In this document: in pieces, positions 44,381 through 56,583 of the stretch
Numbering within the stretch: position 1 is the stretch's first letter
Layout: each line of letters starts with the position of its first letter
Assembly (NCBI RefSeq): GCF_029891575.1
Contig: NZ_JARZHF010000003.1
Location: forward strand, 1 to 64,000
Direction: 5' to 3'
DNA: 64,000 nt
Source of the DNA: Salipaludibacillus daqingensis
GTDB taxonomy: Bacteria > Bacillota > Bacilli > Bacillales > Salisediminibacteriaceae
Notes under the pieces: model-generated
Database searches by the model: none
What the model saw: only the letters and a program-made list of their open reading frames with translations
Told to the model about the DNA's origin: nothing
Position numbers and translations under genes: made by a program

Positions 44381-45205
44381 TTAAAGACCAGTTACACCTT
44401 GGTAAATTAATCTAATCCCAATAATCACTAAGAACACTCGTAACATTAAAACAACGTTATTACTCGATAATCGCTTGTTAATCGCTGCTCCTAACTGACC
44501 ACCAATCCAAGCACCCGGAATAAGCGCCATCGCATATAGCCAGTCAACATTTCCCAAACTTATATGGGAAATCGAGCTGACAGTAGCAGATAATAAAACG
44601 AGAAACATCGATGTAGCTACTGCTAAGTGGGCTGGGAATGCAAAAAGTAATATCATGGCTGGCACCATTAACGACCCGCCACCAATTCCAAATAATCCGG
44701 AAAACATTCCTACAAAAAACGCAATACTCACTCCAATGATCGGTTGATATCCATACTGGATCGTCTTTCCTGTTTCTGTTACGTATGTTCTTTCAATTCC
44801 TTTAGGGCGTCGTTTCATAGGTGGAATACGATTTCGAATCATCAAAATAAAGGAAACGACCACAATAAATATCCCAAATGCAATCAAGAAAACATCAACA
44901 TCAATATCTCTATTTAACCAGACACCAAATAGAGCACCTGGTCCACTTCCTATGAAAAAAATAAGTCCACTTTGTATGTCTACTTTTTTTTGCTTCACGT
45001 AAGCTAGAGTAGAAGATAACCCAGTAAATATCATAATTAAAAGAGACGTACCTACAGCAATCTGAGGTGTGATACCACTTAAAATTGGTGAATAATCACT
45101 CAGAATCATCAACGCAGGGACTATGATAATCCCTCCACCTAATCCCATAATACTACCTAATATTGCTGCAACCAAACCTAAAAAAGCTAATACAATCCAC
45201 TCCAT
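44381..45205 (-). CDS. yunE: YunE, TauE/SafE-family sulfite/anion exporter
   Basis: A 274-residue membrane protein with eight helices in two halves. Each half carries the family glycine-rich motif: GLVAAILGSIMGLGGGIIIVPALM at the N terminus and SGLFGIGGGSLMVPAMILLFAFP past the middle. A basic loop (MKRRPKGIERTYVTETGK) joins the halves. Family members export sulfite, sulfoacetate or other organic anions. The substrate here is unknown. It is 28 bases upstream of yunD, so co-transcribed. The ribosome binding site is weak. Confidence 0.87.
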   Translation of the reverse strand: MEWIVLAFLGLVAAILGSIMGLGGGIIIVPALMILSDYSPILSGITPQIAVGTSLLIMIFTGLSSTLAYVKQKKVDIQSGLIFFIGSGPGALFGVWLNRDIDVDVFLIAFGIFIVVVSFILMIRNRIPPMKRRPKGIERTYVTETGKTIQYGYQPIIGVSIAFFVGMFSGLFGIGGGSLMVPAMILLFAFPAHLAVATSMFLVLLSATVSSISHISLGNVDWLYAMALIPGAWIGGQLGAAINKRLSSNNVVLMLRVFLVIIGIRLIYQGVTGL

Positions 45206-45366
45206 CTACTATGCCTGCTTTCCAACTCAATATTATCTATCGATCATTGACCTACGTCTATATTGAATCTTACGGAATTCATCGAGACTTTTCAATGAAT
45301 TTCGAAATAAACCTTCATGGAATATTAATTCCATTCTTATCGGTTATACTTTAGACCTTCATTATA

Positions 45367-46224
45367 TTATTCCTCAAATAGATTCAGTTGTCGAGGTGCT
45401 AATCCGTTATAAGATACATTCAATTTTTCTATAAATGTCTTTGCGTTACTTGCGGCGTGTCCGCCAGAGTTATTATTAAACACAACATAAGTATGATCCA
45501 CTGCATTAGAAATCTGTTCAACCTTTTCTGATAGTTCGGTTAGTTCTTCTTTTGAGTAATCATATAAATAACGAACGTCTCTCCATTCTTGCCCTTTTAC
45601 AGGCTTAGTCCAAGCCGCTACATTTCTTCCATGAAAACGTACAAACGCTTTATTATTCGTCACGACAGGTACAAACGGAACCGATCGCTGACCAGCTTGC
45701 GGTTCATCACATATACTATGAATCCAATTATTTTCTTTCATGAATGCTAACGTATTTTCTTTATATTTTTCGTTGTACCATGATTGATGACGAAACTCTA
45801 GAGCTACTTCATAATCTTGTAATTGATCTCGTACAACATTCAAGTAATTAACATGTTTTTTCTGACAGTCAAACCATGGAGGAAATTGACAGAGAACCAT
45901 AGCAAGTTTCCCTGCGTTCTTCATAGGTTCAAATGTTGTTTTAAATGCATCAAACATTTCTTCTTTCGTTTCAAAAGGAATATCGCCACGTTGATGCCCA
46001 GTGATTCCTTGGTAAGCTTTAGCAATAAACTGAAAAGAATCTGGCGTCTCGTATATCCACTTATCAATGTTTCGTTTCGGCGGAATCGCGTAAAATGAAG
46101 TATCTAATTCAACAATTGGAAAATGACTAGCATAAGCAAGCAGTTTCTCATTTGCTGAATGAATGTGTTCATAAAGGGTCGGATGATCCCCCCAACCAGT
46201 TAATCCAATGTTAATATGACTCAT
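45367..46224 (-). CDS. yunF: YunF, DUF72 family protein
   Basis: A 285-residue TIM-barrel-like protein of the DUF72 family. Characteristic parts are NIGLTGWGDHPTLY, HFPIVELDTSFYAIPP, FIAKAYQGITGHQ, VALEFRHQSWYNEKY, AFVRFHGRNVAAW and the C-terminal YVVFNNNSGGHAASNAKTF. The function is unknown for the family. ATG 46224 follows GGGAGGTG at 6 bases. It opens the yunFED run. Confidence 0.88.
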   Translation of the reverse strand: MSHINIGLTGWGDHPTLYEHIHSANEKLLAYASHFPIVELDTSFYAIPPKRNIDKWIYETPDSFQFIAKAYQGITGHQRGDIPFETKEEMFDAFKTTFEPMKNAGKLAMVLCQFPPWFDCQKKHVNYLNVVRDQLQDYEVALEFRHQSWYNEKYKENTLAFMKENNWIHSICDEPQAGQRSVPFVPVVTNNKAFVRFHGRNVAAWTKPVKGQEWRDVRYLYDYSKEELTELSEKVEQISNAVDHTYVVFNNNSGGHAASNAKTFIEKLNVSYNGLAPRQLNLFEE

Positions 46225-46271
46225 ACTCGTCACCTCCCTAGTGTCTCATTCTTTTATACCTTACATCATAA

Positions 46272-46303
46272 GAAAAAGCGAACCCGACGTGGTCGGATTC
46301 GCT
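46272..46303 (-). terminator. terminator of sufB
   Basis: AGCGAACCCGAC (46277-46288) pairs with GTCGGATTCGCT (46292-46303), one G-T pair. On the minus strand TTTTTCTT follows. Confidence 0.85.
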
Positions 46304-46315
46304 GTATCATATCTT

Positions 46316-47713
46316 TTAACCGATAGAACCTTCCATTTCGAACTTGATGAGACGGTTCATTTCTACCGCATACTCCATCGGAAGTTCTTTTGTGAATGGT
46401 TCAATGAAGCCCATAACGATCATTTCCGTTGCTTCTTGTTCAGAAATTCCACGACTCATCAAGTAGAATAGCTGCTCTTCAGAAACTTTAGAAACAGTCG
46501 CTTCATGTTCCAACGTAATGTCATTATTTAAAATCTCATTGTAAGGAATCGTATCTGATGTCGATTGATTATCCATAATGAGTGTATCGCACTCAATATT
46601 TGCTTTTGAACCTTGTGATTTCCGCCCAAAATGACAAATACCACGATACGTCACTTTACCACCTTGTTTAGAAATGGATTTAGAAACAATAGAGGATGAA
46701 CAGTCAGGTGCCAAGTGATGCATTTTCGCACCAGCATCTTGGTGTTGGCCTTTTCCTGCAATCGCAATGGAAAGTACGTTTCCTCTTGCTCCTCTTCCAG
46801 TCATCACAACAGCTGGATATTTCATCGTAAGTTTAGATCCGATGTTTCCATCGACCCATTCCATTACTGCATTTTCTTGTGCAACAGCACGTTTCGTAAC
46901 CAAGTTAAATACGTTTGGTGCCCAGTTTTGAATCGTAGTGTAACGGCAATACGCATTTTTCTTAACAATGATTTCTACAACCGCACTGTGTAATGAATTT
47001 GTTGTATAAACAGGTGCTGTACAACCTTCTACATAGTGTACGGAACTGTCTTCATCAGCAATAATTAACGTACGCTCAAACTGCCCCATGTTTTCAGAGT
47101 TAATTCTGAAGTAGGCTTGTAATGGCTGCTCTGTCTTAACACCTTTAGGAACGTAGATGAAAGAACCACCAGACCATACAGCTGAGTTCAATGCTGAGAA
47201 TTTGTTATCAGACGGAGGAATAACTGTTGCAAAATGCTTTTTGAAAAGATCTTCATTTTCTCTAAGAGCTGTATCAGTATCTTTGAAAATGACACCTAGG
47301 TCTGTAAGATCTTGCTGCATATTATGGTAAACCACTTCAGATTCGTATTGCGCTGAAACACCAGCAAGATACTTTTGCTCGGCTTCAGGAATACCTAATT
47401 TATCAAACGTATTCTTAATTTCTTCTGGAACTTCATCCCATGAACGCTCTGTATTTTCAGATGGTTTCACGTAGTAAGTGATATCATCAAAAATCAGTTC
47501 AGACATATCGCCGCCCCACTGAGGCATTGGCATTTTGTAGAACTGCTCCAATGACTTCAATCGGAAATCAAGCATCCATTGAGGTTCACTTTTCATACGA
47601 GAAATTTCCTCAACAATCTCACGTGTTAGACCTTTTTTCGAACGGAAGATCGATACGTCTTTATCATGAAAGCCATATTGATATTCATTGATTTCTGGCA
47701 TTTTTTTCGCCAT
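46316..47713 (-). CDS. sufB: Fe-S cluster assembly scaffold SufB
   Basis: A 465-residue subunit of the SufBCD scaffold where new Fe-S clusters are built. The beta-helix core with [39 protein letters not shown] and the conserved Cys in APDCSS and IECDTLIMD are present. [27 protein letters not shown] is the conserved C-terminal helix. RBS AAAGGAGGG is strong. Unlike in B. subtilis, where sufU and sufB are tightly spaced, 225 bases separate them here and a promoter-like sequence lies between. Confidence 0.96.
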   Translation of the reverse strand: MAKKMPEINEYQYGFHDKDVSIFRSKKGLTREIVEEISRMKSEPQWMLDFRLKSLEQFYKMPMPQWGGDMSELIFDDITYYVKPSENTERSWDEVPEEIKNTFDKLGIPEAEQKYLAGVSAQYESEVVYHNMQQDLTDLGVIFKDTDTALRENEDLFKKHFATVIPPSDNKFSALNSAVWSGGSFIYVPKGVKTEQPLQAYFRINSENMGQFERTLIIADEDSSVHYVEGCTAPVYTTNSLHSAVVEIIVKKNAYCRYTTIQNWAPNVFNLVTKRAVAQENAVMEWVDGNIGSKLTMKYPAVVMTGRGARGNVLSIAIAGKGQHQDAGAKMHHLAPDCSSSIVSKSISKQGGKVTYRGICHFGRKSQGSKANIECDTLIMDNQSTSDTIPYNEILNNDITLEHEATVSKVSEEQLFYLMSRGISEQEATEMIVMGFIEPFTKELPMEYAVEMNRLIKFEMEGSIG

Positions 47714-47762
47714 GTGAAACCCTCCTTTTAATTCTAAAATAGCATCTAGCTATTCATCTTGC

Positions 47763-47791
47763 TATAAAAAGCGATTGCGAACGATTGACAA
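47763..47791 (-). promoter_or_regulatory. possible separate sufB promoter
   Basis: On the minus strand TTGTCA (47786-47791), 17 bases, TTTATA (47763-47768). It lies 50 bases before the sufB start in an unusually long gap. Confidence 0.4.
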
Positions 47792-47938
47792 CGCCAAGTG
47801 AAAAAAAATATTATAAAACGCATTCCTAAGTTCTATCATCTATAAGTGATAACTGAAATGATTTACTCGTAAATGCTTAGAGAATACATCTCTAGTTTAC
47901 AACACATCGGTAGTAAAAACCAAGGGTAATGGTCATTC

Positions 47939-50917
<2,979 letters not shown>

Positions 50918-50943
50918 CTTCATTCCTCCTCTTTCAACCGAAT

Positions 50944-51726
50944 CTATTCTTGACCTACTGTTTCGTCTTCAATACCAAGTTCCTCTTTAATCCAATCATA
51001 ACCTTGCTCTTCCAGTTTCTGAGCTAGTTCAGGTCCACCGGACTTTACAATACGACCTTGCATCATAACGTGAACAAAGTCTGGTTTTACATAATTCAAT
51101 AAACGCTGATAGTGAGTAATAATCATACAACCAAACTCTTCACTACGAAGTTCGTTGATTCCTTTAGCAACTACTTTCAATGCGTCAATATCTAAACCAG
51201 AGTCAATTTCATCAAGGATGGCGATTCTAGGTTTAAGCATAAGAAGTTGTAAAATTTCATTACGCTTCTTTTCTCCACCTGAGAAACCTTCATTTAAATA
51301 ACGATGTTGGAAAGACTCATCAATTTCTAATGTATTCATCTTTTCATCAATTTGGCGAATAAATTTCATAAGAGAAACTTCTTCCCCTTCTTCTTTACCT
51401 GCATTCATAGCAGAACGAATAAAATCAGAGTTTGTCACACCAGATACTTCACTTGGATATTGCATCGCAAGGAACAGACCGGCAAGGGCTCGCTCGTCCA
51501 CTTCCATCTCAAAGAGGTCTTCTCCATCGATAGATGCTGCACCTTTCGTTACTTCATATTTAGGGTGTCCCATTAACGCTGATGCTAATGTGGATTTCCC
51601 GGTACCGTTTGGTCCCATAATAGCGTGAATTTCTCCACCATTGACTTCAATCCCAAAGCCTTTCAGGATTTCTTTTTCTTCAATAGATACATGAAGATCT
51701 TTGACTGTTAAATTTGGTTTCGTCAT
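50944..51726 (-). CDS. sufC: Fe-S cluster assembly ATPase SufC
   Basis: A 260-residue ABC-type ATPase that powers the SufBCD scaffold. Walker A is GPNGTGKST (about 37-45), the signature is FSGGEKKRNEI, Walker B is PRIAILDEIDSGLD, and the switch His is in MIITHYQRLL. It has no membrane partner. It is first in the operon sufC-D-S-U, behind a recognisable promoter, with GGAGG before the ATG. Confidence 0.96.
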   Translation of the reverse strand: MTKPNLTVKDLHVSIEEKEILKGFGIEVNGGEIHAIMGPNGTGKSTLASALMGHPKYEVTKGAASIDGEDLFEMEVDERALAGLFLAMQYPSEVSGVTNSDFIRSAMNAGKEEGEEVSLMKFIRQIDEKMNTLEIDESFQHRYLNEGFSGGEKKRNEILQLLMLKPRIAILDEIDSGLDIDALKVVAKGINELRSEEFGCMIITHYQRLLNYVKPDFVHVMMQGRIVKSGGPELAQKLEEQGYDWIKEELGIEDETVGQE

Positions 51727-51820
51727 GATTCATACCTCCATTTATTTTGAAAGATTAATTTAAGCATGGTAATATAATGAATAGCACGATTCATCACATT
51801 CTCAATTTATTCTCATTACA

Positions 51821-51849
51821 ATCTTATATCAAATCCAAATGTAGTTCAA
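51821..51849 (-). promoter_or_regulatory. suf operon promoter
   Basis: On the minus strand TTGAAC (51844-51849), 17 bases, TAAGAT (51821-51826). The start codon of sufC is about 95 bases downstream. No clear Fur or SufR site could be named. Confidence 0.6.
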
Positions 51850-52044
51850 GGAATATACACAATTTCTTTTAATTCGTTTCTCAGTAGTCTACAAATCGTT
51901 GATACTACTCATTTATTCAGTAAATACATAAGATAAAACATAATGAAATGACGTTTGAAAAAACAATGGTTAGCATTATTAGACTTCATATTTGTCCGTT
52001 ATATTTGTTACCTTGCCCGTCAGAAGGTAATCTGGAGGGGAAAT

Positions 52045-52084
52045 ATTCTCAATAGATCTTCTAATCGGCACCCTAATTGAGAAT
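52045..52084. repeat. 9-bp inverted repeat in the gap upstream of suf
   Basis: ATTCTCAAT (52045-52053) and ATTGAGAAT (52076-52084) are perfect complements 22 bases apart. It may be an operator or chance in AT-rich DNA. Nothing else is recognised in 51850-52170. Confidence 0.35.
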
Positions 52085-52173
52085 TAATATTAACTACATT
52101 ATTTAATAAGTTGCCTTAAACTCGTTCATTGGAAATATAATTTAAATATCTGCTCACATATATATATTAAATA

Positions 52174-52214
52174 AACACGAGCATGTATGGATATCATACA
52201 CGCTCGTGTTTTTT
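52174..52214 (-). terminator. terminator after the small gene at 52252
   Basis: AAACACGAGC and TGTATG pair with CATACA and GCTCGTGTTT around a short loop, with T runs on both strands. It follows the small minus-strand reading frame by about 40 bases. Confidence 0.75.
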
Positions 52215-52251
52215 CACGATATGGATAGGGATTATTCCCGTAATTTTTTCA

Positions 52252-52407
52252 TCACGTGTGAATTTGTTGTCGTTGGTATTCACCCACCATAGATAAACTC
52301 TGTTGGTAATTTCTTTCTCTTTCTTCCTCCACTTTTAAGCGATTGTCTAACTTACGATTGTACTCCTCATAACCAATACCATAAGATTGGTACATCGCTT
52401 TTTCCAT
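52252..52407 (-). CDS. small acidic/helical protein, start uncertain
   Basis: Not a named family. From ATG 52407 it encodes 51 residues: MEKAMYQSYGIGYEEYNRKL, then DNRLKVEEERERNYQQSLSM and VGEYQRQQIHT, mostly charged helix with several Tyr. The frame stays open upstream for 12 more codons (IIHPIQTKHTTE) up to an ATT at 52443 which lies 9 bases after AAAGGA; immediately before that is a stop. So either translation begins at a rare ATT, or at the internal ATG, which lacks a ribosome binding site, or a base was lost near the start. A terminator follows. The codon pattern looks like real coding sequence. Confidence 0.55.
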   Translation of the reverse strand: MEKAMYQSYGIGYEEYNRKLDNRLKVEEERERNYQQSLSMVGEYQRQQIHT

Positions 52408-52443
52408 CTCAGTCGTGTGTTTCGTCTGAATCGGATGGATAAT

Positions 52444-52794
52444 AAATCACATTCCTTTCTCCATTTGTTTTTGATCGCATTTATATTGATGTACTGACCA
52501 TCGTTGTATCTTACGATCATTTCTTAACAAAAGTAATTGTAGCATTCAGAATGTTTTGAACCAATCTCCATATGTCGTGATATTATCTGACATTGATTTC
52601 TAAGGTGTTGTTAAGAAAACTCACCGTCAGATTTTCTACAATCTCCGCTATTTACGCTTAATACCTCATGATCTGAAAGAGTCATTTCTATGGCTTTATA
52701 ATGTAAGCGTTTCCTTTTGTTGGTGTTGCTATGTTCCTCCTACTAAGTTTATTTTAGGTGCTTAGAATGTACTGTTTTATTTTTTAAAATGAAA
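52444..52794. other. gene-free gap between the small gene and yurZ
   Basis: AT-rich sequence without ORFs that have a ribosome binding site. The stretch TGTAAGCGTTTCCT near 52703 resembles a catabolite (cre) site but misses two conserved positions, so it is not called. Confidence 0.4.
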
Positions 52795-53178
52795 TTATGA
52801 CTGATATTCACCTGATAATTCCATCATACTTTCCTCAATTAACGTAACTGCTTGACTCAAAACATGTCCCCCGCCAAAAGCGCCTGTCACAGCTACAGCT
52901 TCTAATATTTCTTCTCTTGAAGCGCCTTGATCTAAACATCCTTTCACATGATAGATCATACAATACTCATCCTGTGCGTTCAGACTTAGCGCTAAAGCTA
53001 TTAATTGTTTTTCCTTTTTCGATAATTTCCCTTCCTCAAAACAAGCTTCTGTAAAAGAATGATACTTATGCGCAATGTCAGGCATTTGTTCTGTAAACCG
53101 CCCTACTCCCTCTTTATAATGAAGTAAAGCTTCTTGAATAGAAGAATTATTTTCATACGCATGTTCTTGTTGGTCCAC
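52795..53178 (-). CDS. yurZ: YurZ, carboxymuconolactone decarboxylase / AhpD-like protein
   Basis: A 127-residue alpha-helical protein of the CMD/AhpD family. The core is KLSKKEKQLIALALSLNAQDEYCMIYHVKGCLDQGASREEILEAVAVTGAFGG-type sequence. It has two cysteines (Cys about 73 and 81) and the His between them, an arrangement used for peroxide or disulfide chemistry in AhpD (CxxC there, CX7C here). The start is GTG at 53178, 9 bases after AAAGGAG. Its place next to the suf genes is as in B. subtilis yurY-yurZ. Confidence 0.85.
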   Translation of the reverse strand: MDQQEHAYENNSSIQEALLHYKEGVGRFTEQMPDIAHKYHSFTEACFEEGKLSKKEKQLIALALSLNAQDEYCMIYHVKGCLDQGASREEILEAVAVTGAFGGGHVLSQAVTLIEESMMELSGEYQS

Positions 53179-53379
53179 CGATAACCACTCCTTTCATTTA
53201 CTTAAACCTATTTTGGCTTTTTATTCTATTTCTATGTATGGGTTTAAAAATTCACCTTGTTCTAGTCGTACTCATTTTTGTGGTATTCGTGAATCGAACT
53301 TGTTGCGCTCTAACCGTTTTATATCCAAAAAAAAACAAAAAAATAACTTGAAATAAACATTACGTAAATAAATCCCACG

Positions 53380-53510
53380 TTTAGACCGATTCAATTCCCT
53401 TTCCTTCTATGAATCGCTCCAATCTGATTGCTATATACAGATCCCTTGATGACCAAGATACCCTCAAGCTTTTCCCCAACTCAAAAATCTATCATTTCCT
53501 CGCTAAAAAC
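53380..53510 (-). pseudogene. decayed repeat copy 3
   Basis: A shortened relative of the copy at 36905-37354. The segments ATGAATCGCTCCAATCT, GATTGCTATATACAG, TCCCTTGATGACCA and CAACTCAAAAATCTATCATTT all appear in the same order, but two internal blocks (about 43 and 115 bases) are missing. It lies just after the metQ terminator, in the same orientation relative to it as the other copies are to theirs. No reading frame remains. Confidence 0.55.
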
Positions 53511-53545
53511 AAAAAAAGCAACACCATCTAAGGCGCTGCTTCAAT
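53510..53545 (-). terminator. terminator of metQ
   Basis: On the minus strand AAGCAGCGCC pairs with GGTGTTGCTT (two G-T pairs), followed by seven T. Confidence 0.7.
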
Positions 53546-53552
53546 CAAATCA

Positions 53553-54449
53553 TTATTCAGAAACTGGAACAACTGCGTTGTCATACTCTTCAAGAATATA
53601 GTTTTGAACTTCTTCTGATCGTAAAATTTCTATTAATGTTAAGATACGCTGATCTTCTTGATCTCCACTGTTAACTGCAATCACATTTACATATGGGTTA
53701 TCAGTATCTGCTGATTCCGTTGCAATAGCATCTTCCAATGGATTTAAGTCTGCATCCAACGCATAGTTTGAGTTAATCAATACGGCATCACCTTCACCGT
53801 TTTCAAAAGCTGTTGGAAGCAAAGCTGCCTCTACATTGTCTTGAAACTGAAGATCATTAGGATTTTCTTCAATGTCGCTGATTGTTGCGTTAATTCCAAC
53901 ACCTTCAGCTAAAGTAATTAACCCTTCTTCTTCTAACATCATTAGAATACGACCGTGGTCGGCTACGGAACTACTCATGATGATTTCTGCACCTTCTGGT
54001 AACTCATTTAATGAATCGTAATCTTGAGAATAAACACCAATCGGCTCAATATGAATGCCGCCTGCGTTAACGAAATCATAACCATGCTCTTCAATTTGTG
54101 ACTCTAAGTAAGGGACATGCTGGAAGTAGTTAGCATCCAGTTCACCTTCCGCTAGTGCTTCATTCGGTAATACGTAGTCGTTAAAAGAAACTATATCCAA
54201 TTCAATACCTTCTTCTTCAAGAAGAGGTTGGGCAAATTCAAGGATTTCTGCGTGTGGAATATTGGAAGCTCCAACGACTAATTCTTGAAGTTCACCACTT
54301 TCAGCATTGTTGTTATTATCTCCATTTTCAGCTGCTTCTTCGTTGTTATTACCACCTGATTGATTTTCTTCATTTTCTCCTTCGCCACAAGCTGCGAGTA
54401 CTCCTAATGATAATGTAACGATTCCTAAACTTTGTAAGAATTTCTTCAT
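53553..54449 (-). CDS. metQ: methionine-binding lipoprotein MetQ
   Basis: A 298-residue NlpA-family receptor of the methionine ABC importer. The signal peptide ends in VLAACGEG with lipidated Cys21. A very acidic Asn/Glu-rich linker (about 24-52) precedes the binding domain. That domain has VGASNIPHAEILEFAQPLL, GELDANYFQHVPYLESQI and EAALLPTAFENGEGDAVLINSNYALDA, the MetQ pattern. It is third in metN-metP-metQ and under the SAM riboswitch at 56369-56543. The acidic linker is in keeping with a salt-adapted host. Confidence 0.94.
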   Translation of the reverse strand: MKKFLQSLGIVTLSLGVLAACGEGENEENQSGGNNNEEAAENGDNNNNAESGELQELVVGASNIPHAEILEFAQPLLEEEGIELDIVSFNDYVLPNEALAEGELDANYFQHVPYLESQIEEHGYDFVNAGGIHIEPIGVYSQDYDSLNELPEGAEIIMSSSVADHGRILMMLEEEGLITLAEGVGINATISDIEENPNDLQFQDNVEAALLPTAFENGEGDAVLINSNYALDADLNPLEDAIATESADTDNPYVNVIAVNSGDQEDQRILTLIEILRSEEVQNYILEEYDNAVVPVSE

Positions 54450-54487
54450 GATGATGTTACCCCCTTGATTTTTTTAAAAAATTTGTT

Positions 54488-55171
54488 TTATCGCTTATCT
54501 AATCTATTTGTTAAATAATCGCCAATAAACTGTAAAATAAAGACAATTATTAAAACAACAATCGTTGCAACTAACGTAATATCAGGATTATTTCTTTGGA
54601 AACCGTCTCGGTAGGCTAAATCACCTAATCCTCCAGCTCCAATGACTCCGGCCATTGCTGTGTAACTAACTAACGCTATAGCAGTGACGGTAATGCCTGA
54701 TACAAGTGCCGGCATGGATTCAGGTAATAATACCTTGAATATAATTTGTGGGTTATTTGCTCCCATTGATTTTGCCGCTTCAATCACACCTTTATCAATT
54801 TCCCTTAAGGCAATTTCAACCATCCTTGCATAAAACGGAGCGGCACCTATAATTAACGCCGGTAATGCTGATGATGGGCCGAGCATCGTACCAAGTAACG
54901 TTCTTGTAAAAGGAATAAGAAGGACAATTAAAATGATAAATGGGATCGAACGAAAGACGTTTACATACGTTGCAGTGATCGCATGGATGATTTTGTTTTG
55001 CCAAAGTTGTCCTCGGTCTGTCAAGAAAAGAAGAAGTCCAAGGAATATCCCCATAATAAATGTAAAGGCGAGCGCAATAAGCGACATGTAAATCGTTTCT
55101 TCCGTTGCCTGCCACATATTTTCCCAATCAACATTTGGAAATAATAACGTATTCACAATAAATTTATCCAC
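54488..55171 (-). CDS. metP: methionine ABC transporter permease MetP
   Basis: A 227-residue membrane subunit with five helices (metI/metP family). The EAA loop, which docks onto the ATPase, is IEAAKSMGANNPQIIFKVLLPESMPALVSG. The start is GTG 55171, with GGAGGTG 7 bases upstream; it overlaps the metN stop by 8 bases. The longer open frame runs back into metN and is not used. Confidence 0.94.
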   Translation of the reverse strand: MDKFIVNTLLFPNVDWENMWQATEETIYMSLIALAFTFIMGIFLGLLLFLTDRGQLWQNKIIHAITATYVNVFRSIPFIILIVLLIPFTRTLLGTMLGPSSALPALIIGAAPFYARMVEIALREIDKGVIEAAKSMGANNPQIIFKVLLPESMPALVSGITVTAIALVSYTAMAGVIGAGGLGDLAYRDGFQRNNPDITLVATIVVLIIVFILQFIGDYLTNRLDKR

Positions 55172-56189
55172 CGTGAACCACCTCCACTTCCACTTGTTGC
55201 TCACGGATAAAGCTAATCACATCTCCAATTACATGATTTTCACCTGTAACGCTAATAAACAATGATCCATAAGGTCCGTTTCTTGTCTGCGAAATTTTCC
55301 CTTGCAGAATACTAATTGACACATCAAATTTTCTAATGACATCTGTTATTAAAGGTTTCTTCGCTTCTCCACCTACAAATGTTAATTGTAAGACTTGACC
55401 AATCCCATCATTCTCAAATAAATGTTTTATCGCTTCTTCTGTTTCTTCTGGTTCTGTCACTTGTTTAACAAATTCCTTTGTCATCTTTTCCTTTGGTGAT
55501 TTGAATACATGAAGGACAGGCCCTTGCTCAACAATCGTTCCATTTTCCATCACAGCCACTTGATGACAAATTTTCCTTATCACATGCATTTCGTGCGTTA
55601 TCAAAACAATCGTCAAATTCAATTTTTTATTGATGTCCACTAGCAAATCCAAAATCGAATCTGTTGTTTTTGGATCTAGTGCTGAAGTTGCTTCATCACA
55701 AAGAAGTACTTTTGGGTCATTCGCAAGTGCCCTAGCTATTCCAACACGTTGCTTTTGCCCTCCACTTAGCTGAGATGGATAAGAACCTGCCCTACCTTCA
55801 AGGCCTACAAGTTTGACTAGCTCGTCCACTCTTTTCTTTTGTTCAGCTTTTGGTACCCCTTTTACTTCTAGTGGAAATGCAATATTTTCAGCAACTGTCC
55901 TTGACCAAAGAAGATTAAAATGTTGAAAAATCATCCCTATTTCTTGCCGGGCAAATCTTAATTCTTTTTTTGACAGCTTGTTCATATTTTTACCGGCTAC
56001 GGTCACTTGACCTGAAGTCGGGGTTTCTAACATATTTAACAAACGGATAAGTGTACTTTTCCCTGCTCCGCTGTATCCGATAATTCCATAGATTTCACCT
56101 TTATTAATCGTTAAATCTACAGCATCTACTGCCGTAACATCCCCATCTCGCGTTTTGAATGTTTTCGCTAGTTTTGATAATGTGATCAT
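55164..56189 (-). CDS. metN: methionine ABC transporter ATP-binding protein MetN
   Basis: A 341-residue ATPase: Walker A GYSGAGKST (about 38-46), Q-loop GMIFQHFNLL, signature LSGGQKQRVGIARAL, Walker B VLLCDEATSALD, switch VLITHEMHV. The C-terminal NIL domain (about 265-341) is an ACT-like methionine sensor that inhibits transport when internal methionine is high. It is first in the operon and lies 180 bases after the S-box. Confidence 0.95.
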   Translation of the reverse strand: MITLSKLAKTFKTRDGDVTAVDAVDLTINKGEIYGIIGYSGAGKSTLIRLLNMLETPTSGQVTVAGKNMNKLSKKELRFARQEIGMIFQHFNLLWSRTVAENIAFPLEVKGVPKAEQKKRVDELVKLVGLEGRAGSYPSQLSGGQKQRVGIARALANDPKVLLCDEATSALDPKTTDSILDLLVDINKKLNLTIVLITHEMHVIRKICHQVAVMENGTIVEQGPVLHVFKSPKEKMTKEFVKQVTEPEETEEAIKHLFENDGIGQVLQLTFVGGEAKKPLITDVIRKFDVSISILQGKISQTRNGPYGSLFISVTGENHVIGDVISFIREQQVEVEVVHGG

Positions 56190-56368
56190 TGCGACCCCTC
56201 CTTTTTCTTTGCCGTTAAAACAATACTCAATGTTTCCATTAAGAAGTTTATTTTCTTTTCTCTAATAATTCAAGTAAACCGATCTAATTAGTCTATTTAA
56301 CGCACGAAAGTAATTTTCTAAAAAAAGAGAATTGGAAAACTTTCGTGAGGTTCACTTGTATAAATGTC

Positions 56369-56543
56369 AAAAAACCTCTCTGCCCACAAAAGATAAGCAG
56401 AAAGGTTTTCATTACTGAATAGCCTTTCTCTCATCTTTCAAGGCAAATAAATACCTTGTTGGATTTGGCACCTTCCAATTAAGAAATTGGTGGTTGCCGG
56501 GTTTCATAGGGCCAGTCCCTCCGCCACTCTTGATAAGAGAATA
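56369..56543 (-). promoter_or_regulatory. SAM-I riboswitch (S-box) with terminator
   Basis: On the minus strand the aptamer (about 56425-56543) contains CTTATCAAGAGTGGCGGAGG, GACTGGCCCTATGAAACCCG, GCAACC, GGTGCCAAATCC and GATGAGAG in the known order. The terminator at 56369-56409 is formed by AAAACCTTTCTGC pairing with GCAGAGAGGTTTT, followed by T. High S-adenosylmethionine should stop transcription of metNPQ. Confidence 0.96.
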
Positions 56544-56583
56544 GTTCATTTAATTTTTTTAAAGTCTGATATGGATATTATCA

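Noticed and set aside
52698-52716. Catabolite-response (cre) site candidate TGTAAGCGTTTCCT
   Set aside because: Two conserved positions are missing and it is far from a start codon.
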